In this document: piece by piece, positions 33,404 to 44,677 of the stretch
Position numbering within the stretch: the first letter of the stretch is position 1
Layout: the number at the start of each line of letters is the position of its first letter
From: Isoetes taiwanensis
Lineage: Eukaryota > Streptophyta > Lycopodiopsida > Isoetales > Isoetaceae
Direction of reading: 5' to 3'
Assembly: GCA_021234155.1 (NCBI GenBank)
Contig: JAJEKV010000011.1
Location: 9,031,712 to 9,095,711, forward strand
Length of the DNA stretch: 64,000 bases
Notes under the pieces: model-generated
What the model was told of the DNA's origin: nothing
The model's input: only the letters and a program-made list of their open reading frames with translations
Databases searched by the model: none
Translations under genes and position numbers: made by a program

Positions 33404-35815
33404 ATGGCAGCTGGTCATGCATCTACATCAGGCGCCGCTGGTGGCCATACATCTACATCCGGCGCCGCCGGCAGTCATGTATCATCATCTAGGGGTGCGC
33501 GGCCATCGCGCGGTCATGGCAGGGCCACGGGGGTTGCAACAGCATGTGAAAGAATTGTATGTCGAAATACTGGTGGTCGAAGGAGAGGTCCTGAGTGGGG
33601 ATTTGTGAAGGAATTTGGTCAGAATGAGTGGCAATGTGTGTTTTGTGGGTACATGTCAATAAATGGATCTGCGACAAGAATATGAGCTCATCTTTTACGG
33701 GATTCTAAAATTGGGGTGCAAACTTGTACGGCATCTGCTGACATACGACAAGATGCAATTGAAGTGTTGGGTCGAAAAAATAACAGCAGCAGAAAAACAC
33801 AGCCAAGGGATAGTCAAGGACCTTCACCGTGCCAAGCAGAAGAGATCAATTACACCATCTCTCCTGCAGCGCCAATGTACCAACCAGAGGGTGGACTAGG
33901 TTCGATAGGAGGGTTAAGTACGGGCGAAAAAAGAATGGCAGCGACAATTGAAATAGTGGAAAGACAGACTAAGCAACAGAGGGTTGACCAGTGCTTAACA
34001 TCAGAGCAACTGAAGAAGATGTAATTGAAGGTTGTAGAGGCATTTTTATATGCCGGGTTGTCTCCACATATTTTGGAGCACAAAGCAATGAAAGAAGCCT
34101 TCCGAAGTTGCCAAAGCAGGGGCCGGCTTTTTAGATTGCCTTCATACAAACATGCCAATAACAAAATGGTGGATGAAATACACGGAAAATGGTCGAGAGG
34201 GTGGAGATGAAGTTGTGTCGTGTTACTAAAGCCGGCCCAACCTCATTAGTGACCGATGGTTGGAGCAATGTAAACAAGGACCATCTTATAAACTTCATGA
34301 TCGTGGTATCCAGGGGCGGGGCAGTATTTTGAAAACCGTAGAAACCAAACTCACCAAGTGACAGAGATTGGATTTTTCAAAAATAAAGGTCGTGATAGAG
34401 AGTTTTGGACCAAGAGAATATTTCAAGTCGTAATGGACAACGCGCCTAATTGTAAGTTAGCGGGTGAATTGTTGAGTCCGAATTTCCGTGATTGCATGCG
34501 ACCAGCCGCCAATGCCATTGCCTAAACTTATTGCTCAAGGACTAGTTTTCACAAAGACACTTGGTTCAAAGATCCCATTCAAAAGGCCCGTCTGCCTCGT
34601 GGAAATTCATCACAAAGAAGTCGGCAATTTACACCATATACAAGTCATTAAGCGTCAAAAGGCCCTAGCACTCATGAATCTTGGCCGACTTCGGTTTGGT
34701 TCCAATTACATTTGTCTTGAAAGAGTGCTTAGGTGTCGCGACTGATTATCTCGATCTTCAACCATACGAGTTCTTTGAATGGGAGAGGAGGCAAAAGGAA
34801 AAAAAATGCATCAAAACACCGGCGAAGAAGCCAGCCTTCTTCGAAAATGCTTGGGCGGAGACATTTTGGAGAGGCGAAAAGAATGCCGCCGTGCATGCAA
34901 CCTTGCTTGTCATGCCATCAAAACCCTTGATTCTCGCTAAGGCAAGCAATCGGAAAGGTTTGAGGTGCCGGCACTCCATTCAATCCTTTCTAGAACGTGA
35001 TGGCCCCAATGCACCCTTTGACAATGCTAAGCGCCAAAAGACCGCTAGAGACTTTAATAACGATGGAAGAAGTCCTACAATGATCTTCATGGCGCCAAGA
35101 CATGCCTTAGACCCACACAACCACGATATGGACCAGCATACGATAAAAAAAAGATGGGTTCATTGAAGAAGGTTGCAAAATGTTTTACCCTAACAAAATT
35201 TCGGACTACAAACTTTTCATTGCCGAAAGTTAATCAATACCGAGCTTAAGTGGAAGGTGGATGATAGAGCTTCACGATGCAATCGAGAGTCACAAGAAGG
35301 AACCAAATATGGAATCTTATGCATGGTGGCAAGCCCATAGACAGGTTACTGATACGTTACAGGCCCTTGCAATGACTATCCTCTCCTTGGTATCCTCCAA
35401 TAGTGCAAGTGAGAGGAATTGGAGTGCTTATAAGTATATACACAAGTAGACATGAAATTGCCTCTTGCATAAGAAGGTCGACAAACTTGTATATAACTTC
35501 TCAAATTGGCGGCTTTTGAATCGCAACAGTGGTGCAGCCGTAGTCGATAAGCTACAGTTTCCTTTCATGGATGCAGATTCCGAAGTGGAAGAGGACAACT
35601 TCGAAGACAGTGAGGACGAGCTGCTTGTTGTAAATGCCGCTAACCATGTTGATGAGGACATTCAACGTACCCATTTTGTCGATGCCGAAGATGATTTAGA
35701 CAAGAACATATTCTCGGACGACTCAAACGACAAAATAAGATACAAAAAGAGGAGTCTGATACAGAAAGGCCAGGTCCAAGTAATACAGGAGATCTGCTTG
35801 AGGACTTAAGGGTAC
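33404..35815 (+). pseudogene. hAT transposase (BED finger, DUF659-like, hATC), broken
   Basis: From ATG 33404 a Gly/Ser-rich leader precedes a BED-type finger (EWQCVFCGYMSINGSATRI, with a TGA where Trp or Lys is expected, then AHLL). The frame continues past stops at 33683 and 34022 into FLYAGLSPHILEH. A catalytic-region block follows: LVTDGWSNVNKDHLINFM (first Asp, near 34240-34310) and VVMDNAPNCKLAGELL (second Asp, near 34430-34470). The hATC dimerisation domain is at 35300-35520, with WW, SNSASERNWSAYKYIH and LVYNFSNWRLLNR. An acidic tail follows. At least five stops or shifts disrupt it. Family: the DUF659-containing hAT group of plants. Confidence 0.9.
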
Positions 35816-36932
35816 GTGATCCAGTGGACTCTCCAATGCCAATGACCCAGACAAACAGGCAACGTGTCAGAAGAAACACATCTCGAGGACGTTGCGGTAA
35901 GGGAAAGGGTCAGAGGAGGTTGAACCTAGGCCAACAGAAAGAAAAGGACTGAACCCCAGATGATGAAACTAATGAAGATGGTGATGACTAGAAAGATGAT
36001 GTGATGAGTATCTTCAGTCTATTGTAACCGTGTATGAGGATGTTCAAACTATTGTAACCGTTCTGGCACTATTAATAAAAAGTAAAGTTTTTTGTTACAA
36101 GTTTTTGTCTTCTATATATTTCGTTACCTTGTTTTATGTTTCTTTCATGTTCAGGTCATTTCAACAATTTGTAACTTCGGTCCATGTTTCATTCATGTGT
36201 AACATCAATCGATCTAAGTGCCTAGAGAAACCTCGCCCCTGCCAAAGCTGGCTTGACTTCTGTTGATGCTTGCCCCTTCGCATGCCACAGAATCTTGCTG
36301 ATGAGAAGTAATCTACTTATGCAAAGGGGTCAAACGGCCACGGATCAATCGAGCCGACTTTGACGGAGATGAGATTTCACTAGATACACGATCCACCGAT
36401 GATGATTATGTGTCACCGCGTCCCATCCACTGGATAGCTAAGGCATTTGAATGCTATCAGGACCTTATACCTGTACTCCATTCCTTTGGGTAGCAAATGG
36501 GAACTTAGCATGTAAACTAAGCTACATTGCCCAAAGAGGAGGGGAAAGAAAGATTGGGAAGTCTCGATGCTTGAACTCATCAATCACTAACATCTAATGA
36601 ACCCACAGAATCGCAAGCAACCACTAGGCTGATATCATCCGTGGCCACAATAAAAATAGAGTACTCAAAAACCTTGTAACCTCCTCTAGAACGAACAATT
36701 TTTGCTCCAGATTCCATTTGGGGCGTCTTTGTGTAATATAACCTAGCAAAGTAACTAAGCTACATTGATACAGAGACATCCCAAAAGAGAGCCAGAGCAA
36801 AGCTCGCTCTTTCTAAAGGAGGTAACAAGAATTTCGAGAAGTCTATATTGTTTGCCACGAAGAATATCAGGCCTGGTGAACTGACAACCATTCAAGAGGG
36901 TCGCGCTCCAAGCTTACTCCCGTTTCGAGTTT

Positions 36933-37012
36933 CCTGCTTGATGTATCTAATTTGCTACCTAAAATGAGTGAGCGACCTCATCCTAGGGGGCAAATTAGAT
37001 ACATCAAACAGG
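36933..37012. repeat. Inverted repeat, 23-base arms, inside hAT
   Basis: CCTGCTTGATGTATCTAATT plus TGC at 36933-36955 pairs with 36990-37012 with one mismatch (22 of 23), around a 34-base loop. It could form a cruciform or an RNA hairpin. Confidence 0.9.
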
Positions 37013-37513
37013 ACAAACAAAAGAGACTAAGCCAGAGTGAAAGATTGGGAAGTCCACTAATCCTAATTGGCATCCGTCCCTCTACATCATGCCCCTTCTT
37101 TTTTCGATCACCATGGTTTTATCAACTATGACGTTCAAAGAAAAGAAGGCCTGACATGAGGTCCAGATGTCAAATAGGTTGCATGTGCAGATGTTTTGAC
37201 TCACTCACATACTTACTTTACGTAACTATTACACAAACAACTCAATGCGACAACCCAACCCCCAAAATTTTATTAAGACAAAGAAATCCTCACAATCGAA
37301 CATTGATTCATTCATGTGCATCCGAGATCTTAGGGAAAATATCAAAAAAATAATGTAGATAGCAAAGTGTATTTGAAGCTCATGGGTTTAACTAATCGCC
37401 CCGGATCCTCCACCTCCACGCTTGCACTAGGGTTCATCCAATCACCGCTGGCCCGTGAGCGGGAGGCGTGTGCATCGTTAATGTCTGGTACCTCCTCACC
37501 TTCACGCGGTTCT

Positions 37514-38864
37514 TCAACCCCCCCTCCAAAGGTCCATTTCACGTTGGGTATGGAACGCGTGAGCCATTCCGTCCCTCCTGTGAGCAAACAGAGGAGGCAA
37601 GGGGGCACGCCGTGATTGCATGTTGAGCACGGCATACTGGCGCTTTGGTATAATATATCCATCCTCCGCTGGACAGAACCTACTGCCCATCATCCAATCC
37701 AACAAACACCTCAAATGCAGACGATGTCCACATCCCAAGGCATACCAACCAACTTGGGTCAGATTGTCCCTACACACCTGATAAAATCTGAAGTCCCCGT
37801 TCTTTACATCCTCCCACTGGCTCTCATATAGGTATTTGGGAGGGAGGTATGCAATACCCTGCTCCTTCGAGACTCTAAGGGGATCAGAATCTAAGGCTTT
37901 GGTCAAACCACGCATATGGTCATTGTCTACTCTCAACACTGTGTTTTCCCTACCCAAAGCTGCAAGTTGATTCTTCGTGTAGTAATTCCGCAGCCATCTT
38001 GTCGTGAGCATTTGCACGGTCTTTTAAGCGCAAGTTTTCCTCTGACAGAGTAAGGTTTCGACTTATTTCATTCTCTAACTGAGCCTTCAGATCCACCTCT
38101 TCTGTCACTGCACCTGCTGCTGCAACCCCCGCCACATCTAAAAGTTTTATGGCATCTTGAAGCAAATAGGTTATAGTGACGGGTTCATCACCAAGAGCAC
38201 TTTCAGAATCGTTTGCGAGCTTCACTCTCTTGCTGCTACCACTACCGCTTCCTTGTTTCCATTTTCTACTAGCATAATTTACGGGCTCCCCTTTCACAAT
38301 CTCATAGTACACTTGCTTGGCAAACGTCTTGCTGAATTCATGGTTTTTTATCATCGTTCCTTTCACTTGGACCCACCTCTCCAAAGTTTTAGCTCGGACT
38401 TCAGGGATCTTGCAGTCGTATGCCTTATACTTACCTGCTCTCCTGCTTGGCCAGTTGACGTCAAATTGTTTGGCGTCTATATTGGCCTCGATATCCTCAT
38501 AATCCGCTTCATGCGGGCAACAACCTGGGCCCATGTCACATGCAACTCCATGCACCTCTGTAATTGTGACACCTTCTTTCTTGGCCACTTCTGCCATTGC
38601 CCTCAACCTCAACAACTCTTTTGCACGCGCTTCATTTATTCTAGCATGTTCCTCTGCTCTCTGTAGTTGTTGTGCCCTAACCTCCGACAATGTAGGTAGA
38701 GAAGGGAATACAAATCCATCTGGAGTTCTCAAAGAGGACGGCAAGGAGAAGTTGGCTCCTTGTCCAGTTTCATCAGCCCCTTCTCTCGTCTGCTGATGAG
38801 ACGAACTCGGTTGCTGATGAGACGAACTCGGTTGCTGATGAGACATACTCGGTTGTTGAGACAT
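37514..38864 (-). pseudogene. Accessory gene 1 in hAT: coiled-coil protein with RING-like end, one frameshift
   Basis: On - from ATG 38864 the protein starts with a Ser/His/Gln/Pro tail containing three 7-residue repeats (SHQQPSS). It continues with an Arg/Glu-rich helix (EEHARINEARAKELLRLRA), a middle domain with KPGEPVNY-like basic sequence, and a second coil (LKAQLENEISRNLTLSEENL). Near 37990 the frame shifts. The downstream frame to about 37600 has VCRDNL, CGHRLHLRCLLDW and FCPAE, spaced like a RING-H2 finger, but positions 2 and 8 of the eight ligands are not Cys. It would be about 450 residues. It could be a degenerate ubiquitin ligase-like protein; the family is not recognised. It lies antisense to the transposase and inside the hAT ends. 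Confidence 0.55.
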
Positions 38865-39129
38865 TATTTTGTATTTGGCACTAGGTAAGTTGTCTGTTCG
38901 TTTTCTTGTGGATAGACTTTATGTTAACTGCACAAAATAAAAAATAACTCAATATGACTTATAAATTATAAAAAAATCAAGTGCAACAAAATAAATACAT
39001 AAGAATGCCAAAGATGTTTTATTAAATGTATCTAAAGCAATTGTTCAATCAATATTTTTTTTGGTTGCATACAAGAGAGCTCATAAATGACACGCTAAGT
39101 GTGACTTGATCCAGCTTGGTCAGCATCAT

Positions 39130-40700
39130 CTGCACCTAACCCAACTTGAGGAATCCCATCTGATTCCATTTGGGGTCTTGTGCAATGTGTTGGAGAGCAA
39201 TTCCATGTGCTCGCATGGTGTTCAGTAGCTGGTTCAGATCAAACTTATGCCCTTGTCTCAGATAGATTGGGGATTCGACATGCTGCTTCAAATAATCGCA
39301 CATGTTTCGAAACCTCTGGCTTTGTTCAGTGGTACCCATAGCCTCCAAGAAAGAATGCTTGCGTGCGAAATCAGCAAGGTAATAGATAAAGTAGGCTATA
39401 AGAGGTCGAAATCTACCCTTGCAGGCACCATCTTAGTTCCATCTCTTTTTGGACCCCAATACAAATCATCATGCATGTATGGATAGGCAAGCCTTTCATT
39501 CTCAATCGCCTTTTTGGCAGCACATTCATGCCTTTGTATGCCCACCGCTTCACTTCCACAGACTCACCTATTAGTCGTTCTTCTCCCCAATCACGTATAC
39601 CAATAAAAATAGCCTGGGGGTCCATGCATCCTCTCTCTTTCCCAAATTCAAAATGAAGCAAGACATTGCCTGGGTGCAAGTCCATGTGTAAATGGTTCTC
39701 TTTATGAAGTTTAAGCAAGTCGCTTAATAACGACATAGTTAGATCACCCACTCTTTGAGCAACATATAACTCTTTGCTTCCTCCATTGCTCAAGCTTATG
39801 GACGCCGACCTCTAATACTAGGCTTATACCCTAATCTCTTAAATGCATGCCCGGCAAACTCATTATCTCCATGATGCACAAAAGAGATGCACAAGAACCC
39901 CCATTCCAAAGAAGGAAATACCAACCCCGCTTCTTTCCAACCCGGTTAATGCGACCAATGCAAAGATATGATAGAGCCATGTCTAACTTTTGCATTTGTG
40001 ACTCCCTCATGTTTTTCATCATGGCCTTTACTATCACATCAGCCTCGCCGCATTCTAACCGCACATCATCATTCTGAAATTTAACACAATAGGGTTCGCC
40101 TTTTAAGAAAACTAGAACCCAAGATATTGCATTTGGACACCGCTCCATATGTTCCCTCAACCAATTCTGGTCCTGATTATTTGAGAGGAATCCACCATTG
40201 CAAACCATATAGTCTTGGCATCCGCCCTTTTTTTTCTTGTTTCCCCGCTTATCGGGCTCACCAGACGCTTTGGCTCTAATAGTCCAGGCTAACACTTTCT
40301 TAACTAGGTGGGGGTTGATGGGTTTCCTTTCTAAGCTTTCGTTCAGCCCAAAGTCAGTATTCCATTCCACAAACCTTTATCTTTTAGAGACTCTCTCAAG
40401 CTGACTAGTTAAATTTGCCACCGCATGAATTATATTTCCAGTTTATGCGATACATTGCCATCTATCCAAGCATACCTTTTCGTAATCAATCTTTCCGTGT
40501 TCTAGATCTATCATTTGAGGCCCAAAAGCTCTCTCAAAGATCTCATCATGAGTTGAGTGGAAGTCTAGCCATCCTTCATCCGCTGTAGTAATCAACTCTA
40601 ACTCGATGGGGTGGCGGCACATATTCGCTCACAGAGCCAATTCATCAAAGCGGATCTTAAGGAAGACCATGGCTGTTGTGGTCTTGATCTTTTCCTCTGC
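39130..40700 (-). pseudogene. Accessory gene 2 in hAT: protein kinase-like, broken
   Basis: Read on - from about 40700, frames with two stops (near 40440 and 40380) carry WLDFHSTHDEIFERAFGPQM. They then join the long frame 40370-39831. The next frame (39793-39413) holds LLKLHKENHLHMDLHPGNVLL, which matches a kinase catalytic loop (HxDxxxxN), and IGIRDWGEE where a DFG-like metal-binding site is expected. A third frame (39413-39136) continues to the end. This suggests one kinase-like or phosphotransferase-like protein of about 500 residues. It could be a pseudokinase. It precedes accessory gene 1 in the same direction with about 270 bases between them. Confidence 0.55.
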
Positions 40701-41209
40701 ATCTGAGTAGAGGACACGGCCTCTGGGTTCATGTGAGGCTCGCTTCTAGCCTAGGTCCTTCTTTAGGGCTCATGTGAGGCTCACGCTTCTAGTCTAAGTC
40801 CGCCTAACTCTTGTGGATTCATAGCAGCTTTAGAAGAAACTATGTATAGCTAGCGATATGCCAACAGTAGCAAAGCAGCAACAATACCTAAAAGTCCTGG
40901 GAAAAAAAAAAAACCACTTTAGTAAGTGTCAATAAGCCGTGAAATAGTTCATTAAGATTCTAGTAAACTACCGAAGCTCAAGTTTGACAATTTATAGGCA
41001 CCCCACCGAAGTTTCAAGTTGATGGTTATAGGCACTCTATGGCTAATCTATCGAAGTTTGACACTTCACGGTTATATGAAATGCATTTTTCTCATTCTCT
41101 TCAACAAGTTTAACTTATGATCTGACCCAACCATCGACTCCATGAGGAAACTCCCTCATAGAGGTTGGCACTCAACCCGAACATATTGCATAAGACCACT
41201 GGCAAACTC

Positions 41210-41292
41210 AATGAATATTTAATGAAATATACGCCAATCCCTATATCATCAACAACACCGCCGTAATAGGGGTATATTTCATTAAATATCCT
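41210..41292. repeat. Inverted repeat with about 20-base arms, inside hAT
   Basis: GAATATTTAATGAAATATAC near 41212 is the inverse of GTATATTTCATTAAATATCC near 41271, with one mismatch. CCCTAT and ATAGGG pair further in. Confidence 0.8.
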
Positions 41293-41869
41293 CCCCGACC
41301 TTCCATAAGAGTACAACACCTACCTTTCGGGACCGCGGCGGACCAAAGCCAACAAACGGCACCGTGAGAGGGCTATACACCTCAATGGAAGGTTGACCCT
41401 AGCAATCCTCGACATCAGCAAATGACACCCACCCTGGCATGGTACAATTCAATGTGGCACACCAGCGCGAGGATCAATCGCCCTCGACCAAAGATCACCG
41501 GCCAAAACTCTAAAACCTAATCTCTCTTAATCAACTCCCTAATTGCTACTGTTGTCGATAAAAAGGGTAGGCAACCAAATTTCTAATTCTTATTTTTTTC
41601 TTTTGTTTTTGTTTTATTGTTTTTTTCCTTCTCATTATTTTATTATTTCTGCTTTTATGGTTTTTTTTTTTTTTTTTTTTCTATTTAAAATCGGGCCGAT
41701 TCGTCCATAGAACAAGACGCCACCATCGCCACGATGGAGGGGGGCAACAGGCGAGGGCCTTACTATGGAGGAACCCTAGACCTACGTTAAAAGAAACAAC
41801 AACAAAAAACTAACTAAGTTTGCCTAGAAAACTAAGAAAAAGGTAAAAAAAAAAAGGCAAAGGGGAAGC

Positions 41870-42085
41870 GAAAATCATCAGCTTTCGCTTTACGCTGAAA
41901 AAAGTTTCGGTAAGTTTAAACCTTCAAAACAAAGACGCCAACCAAAAAAGCCACAGTAGTTTAAACCTTCAATTTCGCTTTAGTTTCCGTGTAGTTTAAA
42001 TGGTTTTCGCCACGCGAAAACCTCCGGGAAGACTTTCGCTAAGCAAAAATTTAGGTTTCGGCTTTACGCCGAAAAAAATTCGCGT
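41870..42085. repeat. Right subterminal repeats of the hAT element
   Basis: Diverged relatives of the left-end motif occur here: TTTCGCTTTACGC, TTTTCGCCACGCGAAAA, TTTCGCTAAGC and CGGCTTTACGCCG. They are fewer and less regular than at the left end. Confidence 0.7.
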
Positions 42086-42222
42086 AGTTTATACGCCGAT
42101 TTTTTTCTCCCAAGCAGTGTGTTAAAAATACGAAAAATATGTATTTAACCTAAAAATATGTATTTTTGGACTTTATACATCTGGAAAAATAATTTCGCAC
42201 GCACGCATGTAACCTATCCCTG

Positions 42223-43083
42223 GCAATCATGGCAATCCATGGAATTACTCCTCGTTGAGGCATTACGCCAAGCAACAAATGCACATCACTCAAACTTCCG
42301 GACTTAGCATACATGTTGATTAAGACGGTAGACACAACGATATGCAACTCATATCCATGCTCCATAACCACCAAATGTACATATTTACCTTCAACAAGCG
42401 CAAAAGATTGTGAGAGCAAGCATCAAGGACACTTGTAAAAGTGGCTTCATTTGGAAGAATGCCGCTTTGCAAAGATCGCTTCAAAAAGCTGAAGCGCCTC
42501 TTTAATCATTCGGTTTACCATATGCACCGATTATGGTGTTCATAAAATATGGTCTCGCTTTCGATATTCTGTTAAAGAGCCGCAAGGCCTCCTCTACTTT
42601 ACCCTCAAGCTATAATAAGCGCACATAGCAAGGTTCCAAGACACAACATATCGCTCCTCGCATTTGGTGAAACAGGGTTAAGTGCTTTCCCCGATGCAAC
42701 CCATCCGACATGTGCCGCAATTATGGCACTCCATGAGACTACATCTTTTTCGTGCATTTGGGTAAAAAGTTCAAGAGCTTCCTTCAGCTTGCCTCTTTTG
42801 TGCAAAGGTCGTGATCATGGTTGTCCATGAAACAAAGATCCTTATGGAGCATTTGTTGAATAGGTCCATGGCCCGCTTTAAGCATCCCTTGCTTGGCATA
42901 AGTCCGTTACCATTGAAGTCCAAGAGACTACGCTCTTGCAAGGCATTTGTTGAAATAGCTATAAAGCCTCCTTCAGCTTGTCCTCTTTCAACATATGCAC
43001 CAATCATGATGTTCCAAGAAAAAGAATTATGGTTAAGCATGCTATCAAAAATATTTCTAGCATCTTGCAAAGTCCCACATTAG
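42223..43083 (-). pseudogene. PPR protein, N-terminal/middle part (5' half split by hAT)
   Basis: On - the frames carry successive PPR repeats: RNIFDSMLNHNSFSWNIMIG (43070 downward), AMDLFNKCSIRIFVSWTTMI, LKEALELFTQMHEKDVVSWS (near 42750) and VLINMYAKSGSLSDVHLLL, then VIPWIAMIA at the hAT edge. At least three frameshifts separate them. It is the upstream half of the gene whose end lies at 32146-32577. The start codon and any transit peptide are not recognisable above 43083. Confidence 0.85.
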
Positions 43084-43910
43084 ACGGCATGGGTTGATAA
43101 CCTCCATTTTGCGTGAGGAGCAAAAGCAATCTAAATGACGCTTCGATTATCCGACGAAGTTTTCACCTTCTTAACCATCTAAATCGCTATTTTCAAATAT
43201 GCCAACTACTTTAAGATAATTAGTAGGCTAGGAACCATCCGAACTGCTATAGGAAGCTTTATGATGCGTGATAGTAAAGGAACGATCCAAAATGTATATA
43301 GGAAGCCTTAGGAACCATCCGGAACCGCTATTCGCAAAATACGACGCTATCGGGCTTGCTGCTTGCTTGCAAAATCAATCAAACTAATGTCGAAATACCA
43401 AAAACATCATGCATGCATGTTTGCCAATGAACAGGTGAGCGCTTTGCTTATAGTTATGCTCCAAAACCGCCCAAAAACGCTGAAAAGATTCTAGATCCGG
43501 ATGGATCACGAGAAACTTTCCAACTTTTCACATCTGTAATCCGCATAAATTTGATCAGTTTTTATGAGGCGCCTCTCTTCTTAACCGATTATGGCGCGCG
43601 TGGCTAAAAAACAATGTGGAATGAAAATAGAAAAGTTCTATGGAAAAAAAAAAGGCTAATAAATATGACCGCCTACATTAATTTTGGGCTATTTATGACT
43701 TGTTGCTATCAGAGATCCGGATACTTGAAAACGATATTATTCCAAAGAAGATCCTTTTTTATAAAACTTTATGGAAACCTCCCTAAGTTAGCACATGTGG
43801 AAACCTACCCAGCTTCAAAGGAAAGCCGGAGCAGCTTCCATAGAAGAAAATGGGGAGGTTTTCGGGTCCTTGGGAGTCTAACCCAAATTGGGCTTAATAT
43901 AATTTGATCG

Positions 43911-44677
43911 CCATGGCAAGGTTAGGGATGGCAATGGCGTGAGTTGTTTTTGACAAGGAAGGCGATGCGATATGCAGCCAAGAGCTAGATATAGCCTTTG
44001 TTATGCTAGAGGGCTCACGAGAAATTGAAGGTTGGGAGGAACGGAGTTTTAGTGAAGGGGGTAAGGAAATTTAATCTTGGGAGCAACATGAAACTCACGA
44101 CAAATTTTGCAGCCAGAGGAGTCGGCTTTGAGGATCTCGATACTTGCTATGCAAAGTCCACCACTTACCATTTCTCGACATGGTTGTTGCCCGATCCGCA
44201 TCTCCACCAAGAAGTTGAATCTCAAAAGCTTCGCTTTTCTATCCTTGTGCTCTTTCTACCTTGTCGCATTGCTTAAAGAAACAAGCTTGTCTTAGAAGGT
44301 GTTGATCCAACTTGTCACACAGTTTAGAGATTCGTAAAAAATTTGCCTCAGATTTCCTTGGCCCCGTGATGACGATTTTATGAAGGAGAGGGACTACTTA
44401 TTTTTAACAACCATTTGCAACCTGCTCCAATCGATGGGATTTTGCTCAATACTCTCAAGAAGCTAGATGGAAAGGTTTTAGAAGCTTTAGAACAAATGCC
44501 GTAAGTGAAAGGCATACGCTTTTTCCTCAGGGGACCTTTATTCATCCCCCTGCTTTTGGATCCCGAGACATCCACCAGAAAAACTCTTAGGAGCTACTGT
44601 GTTTAAGGGCAACAAAAAAGGAGATATGGAGTGTTTAGATTGGTTGGAAAAAAGAACACAACGTACAGTTCTCTTTC
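43911..44677 (+). pseudogene. Truncated UDP-glycosyltransferase copy
   Basis: The DNA aligns throughout with the intact UGT at 21135 from about codon 34 (GCCATGGCAAGGTTAGGGAT) to about codon 298 (ACAGTTCTCTTTC), where it breaks into unrelated sequence. The first 33 codons and the whole PSPG box are absent. Many 1-4 base indels wreck the frame. Substitutions are rather few, suggesting a fairly recent duplicate. Strikingly, most differences fall at CAG or CTG sites of the intact copy. Confidence 0.95.

Larger units (their letters stand above)
32586..42222 (+). mobile_element. hAT-superfamily DNA transposon, 9.6 kb, inserted in a PPR gene
   Basis: The left terminus CAGGGATAGGTT is exactly inverted at the right terminus AACCTATCCCTG, and CAGGG is a typical hAT start. 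8-bp direct repeats flank it with one mismatch. A decayed hAT transposase lies on + at 33404-35815. Both subterminal regions hold palindromic repeats. Outside the element, the two halves of one PPR repeat meet in frame if the element and one duplication are removed, which independently confirms the ends. The interior also holds two degenerate - strand genes (37514-40700). At 9.6 kb it is long for a plant hAT. Confidence 0.9.

Noticed and set aside
37616-38666. Open + strand frames opposite the RING-like and kinase-like genes
   Set aside because: They are antisense shadows with no motif, while the - strand frames carry repeats, coiled coil and finger-like patterns.
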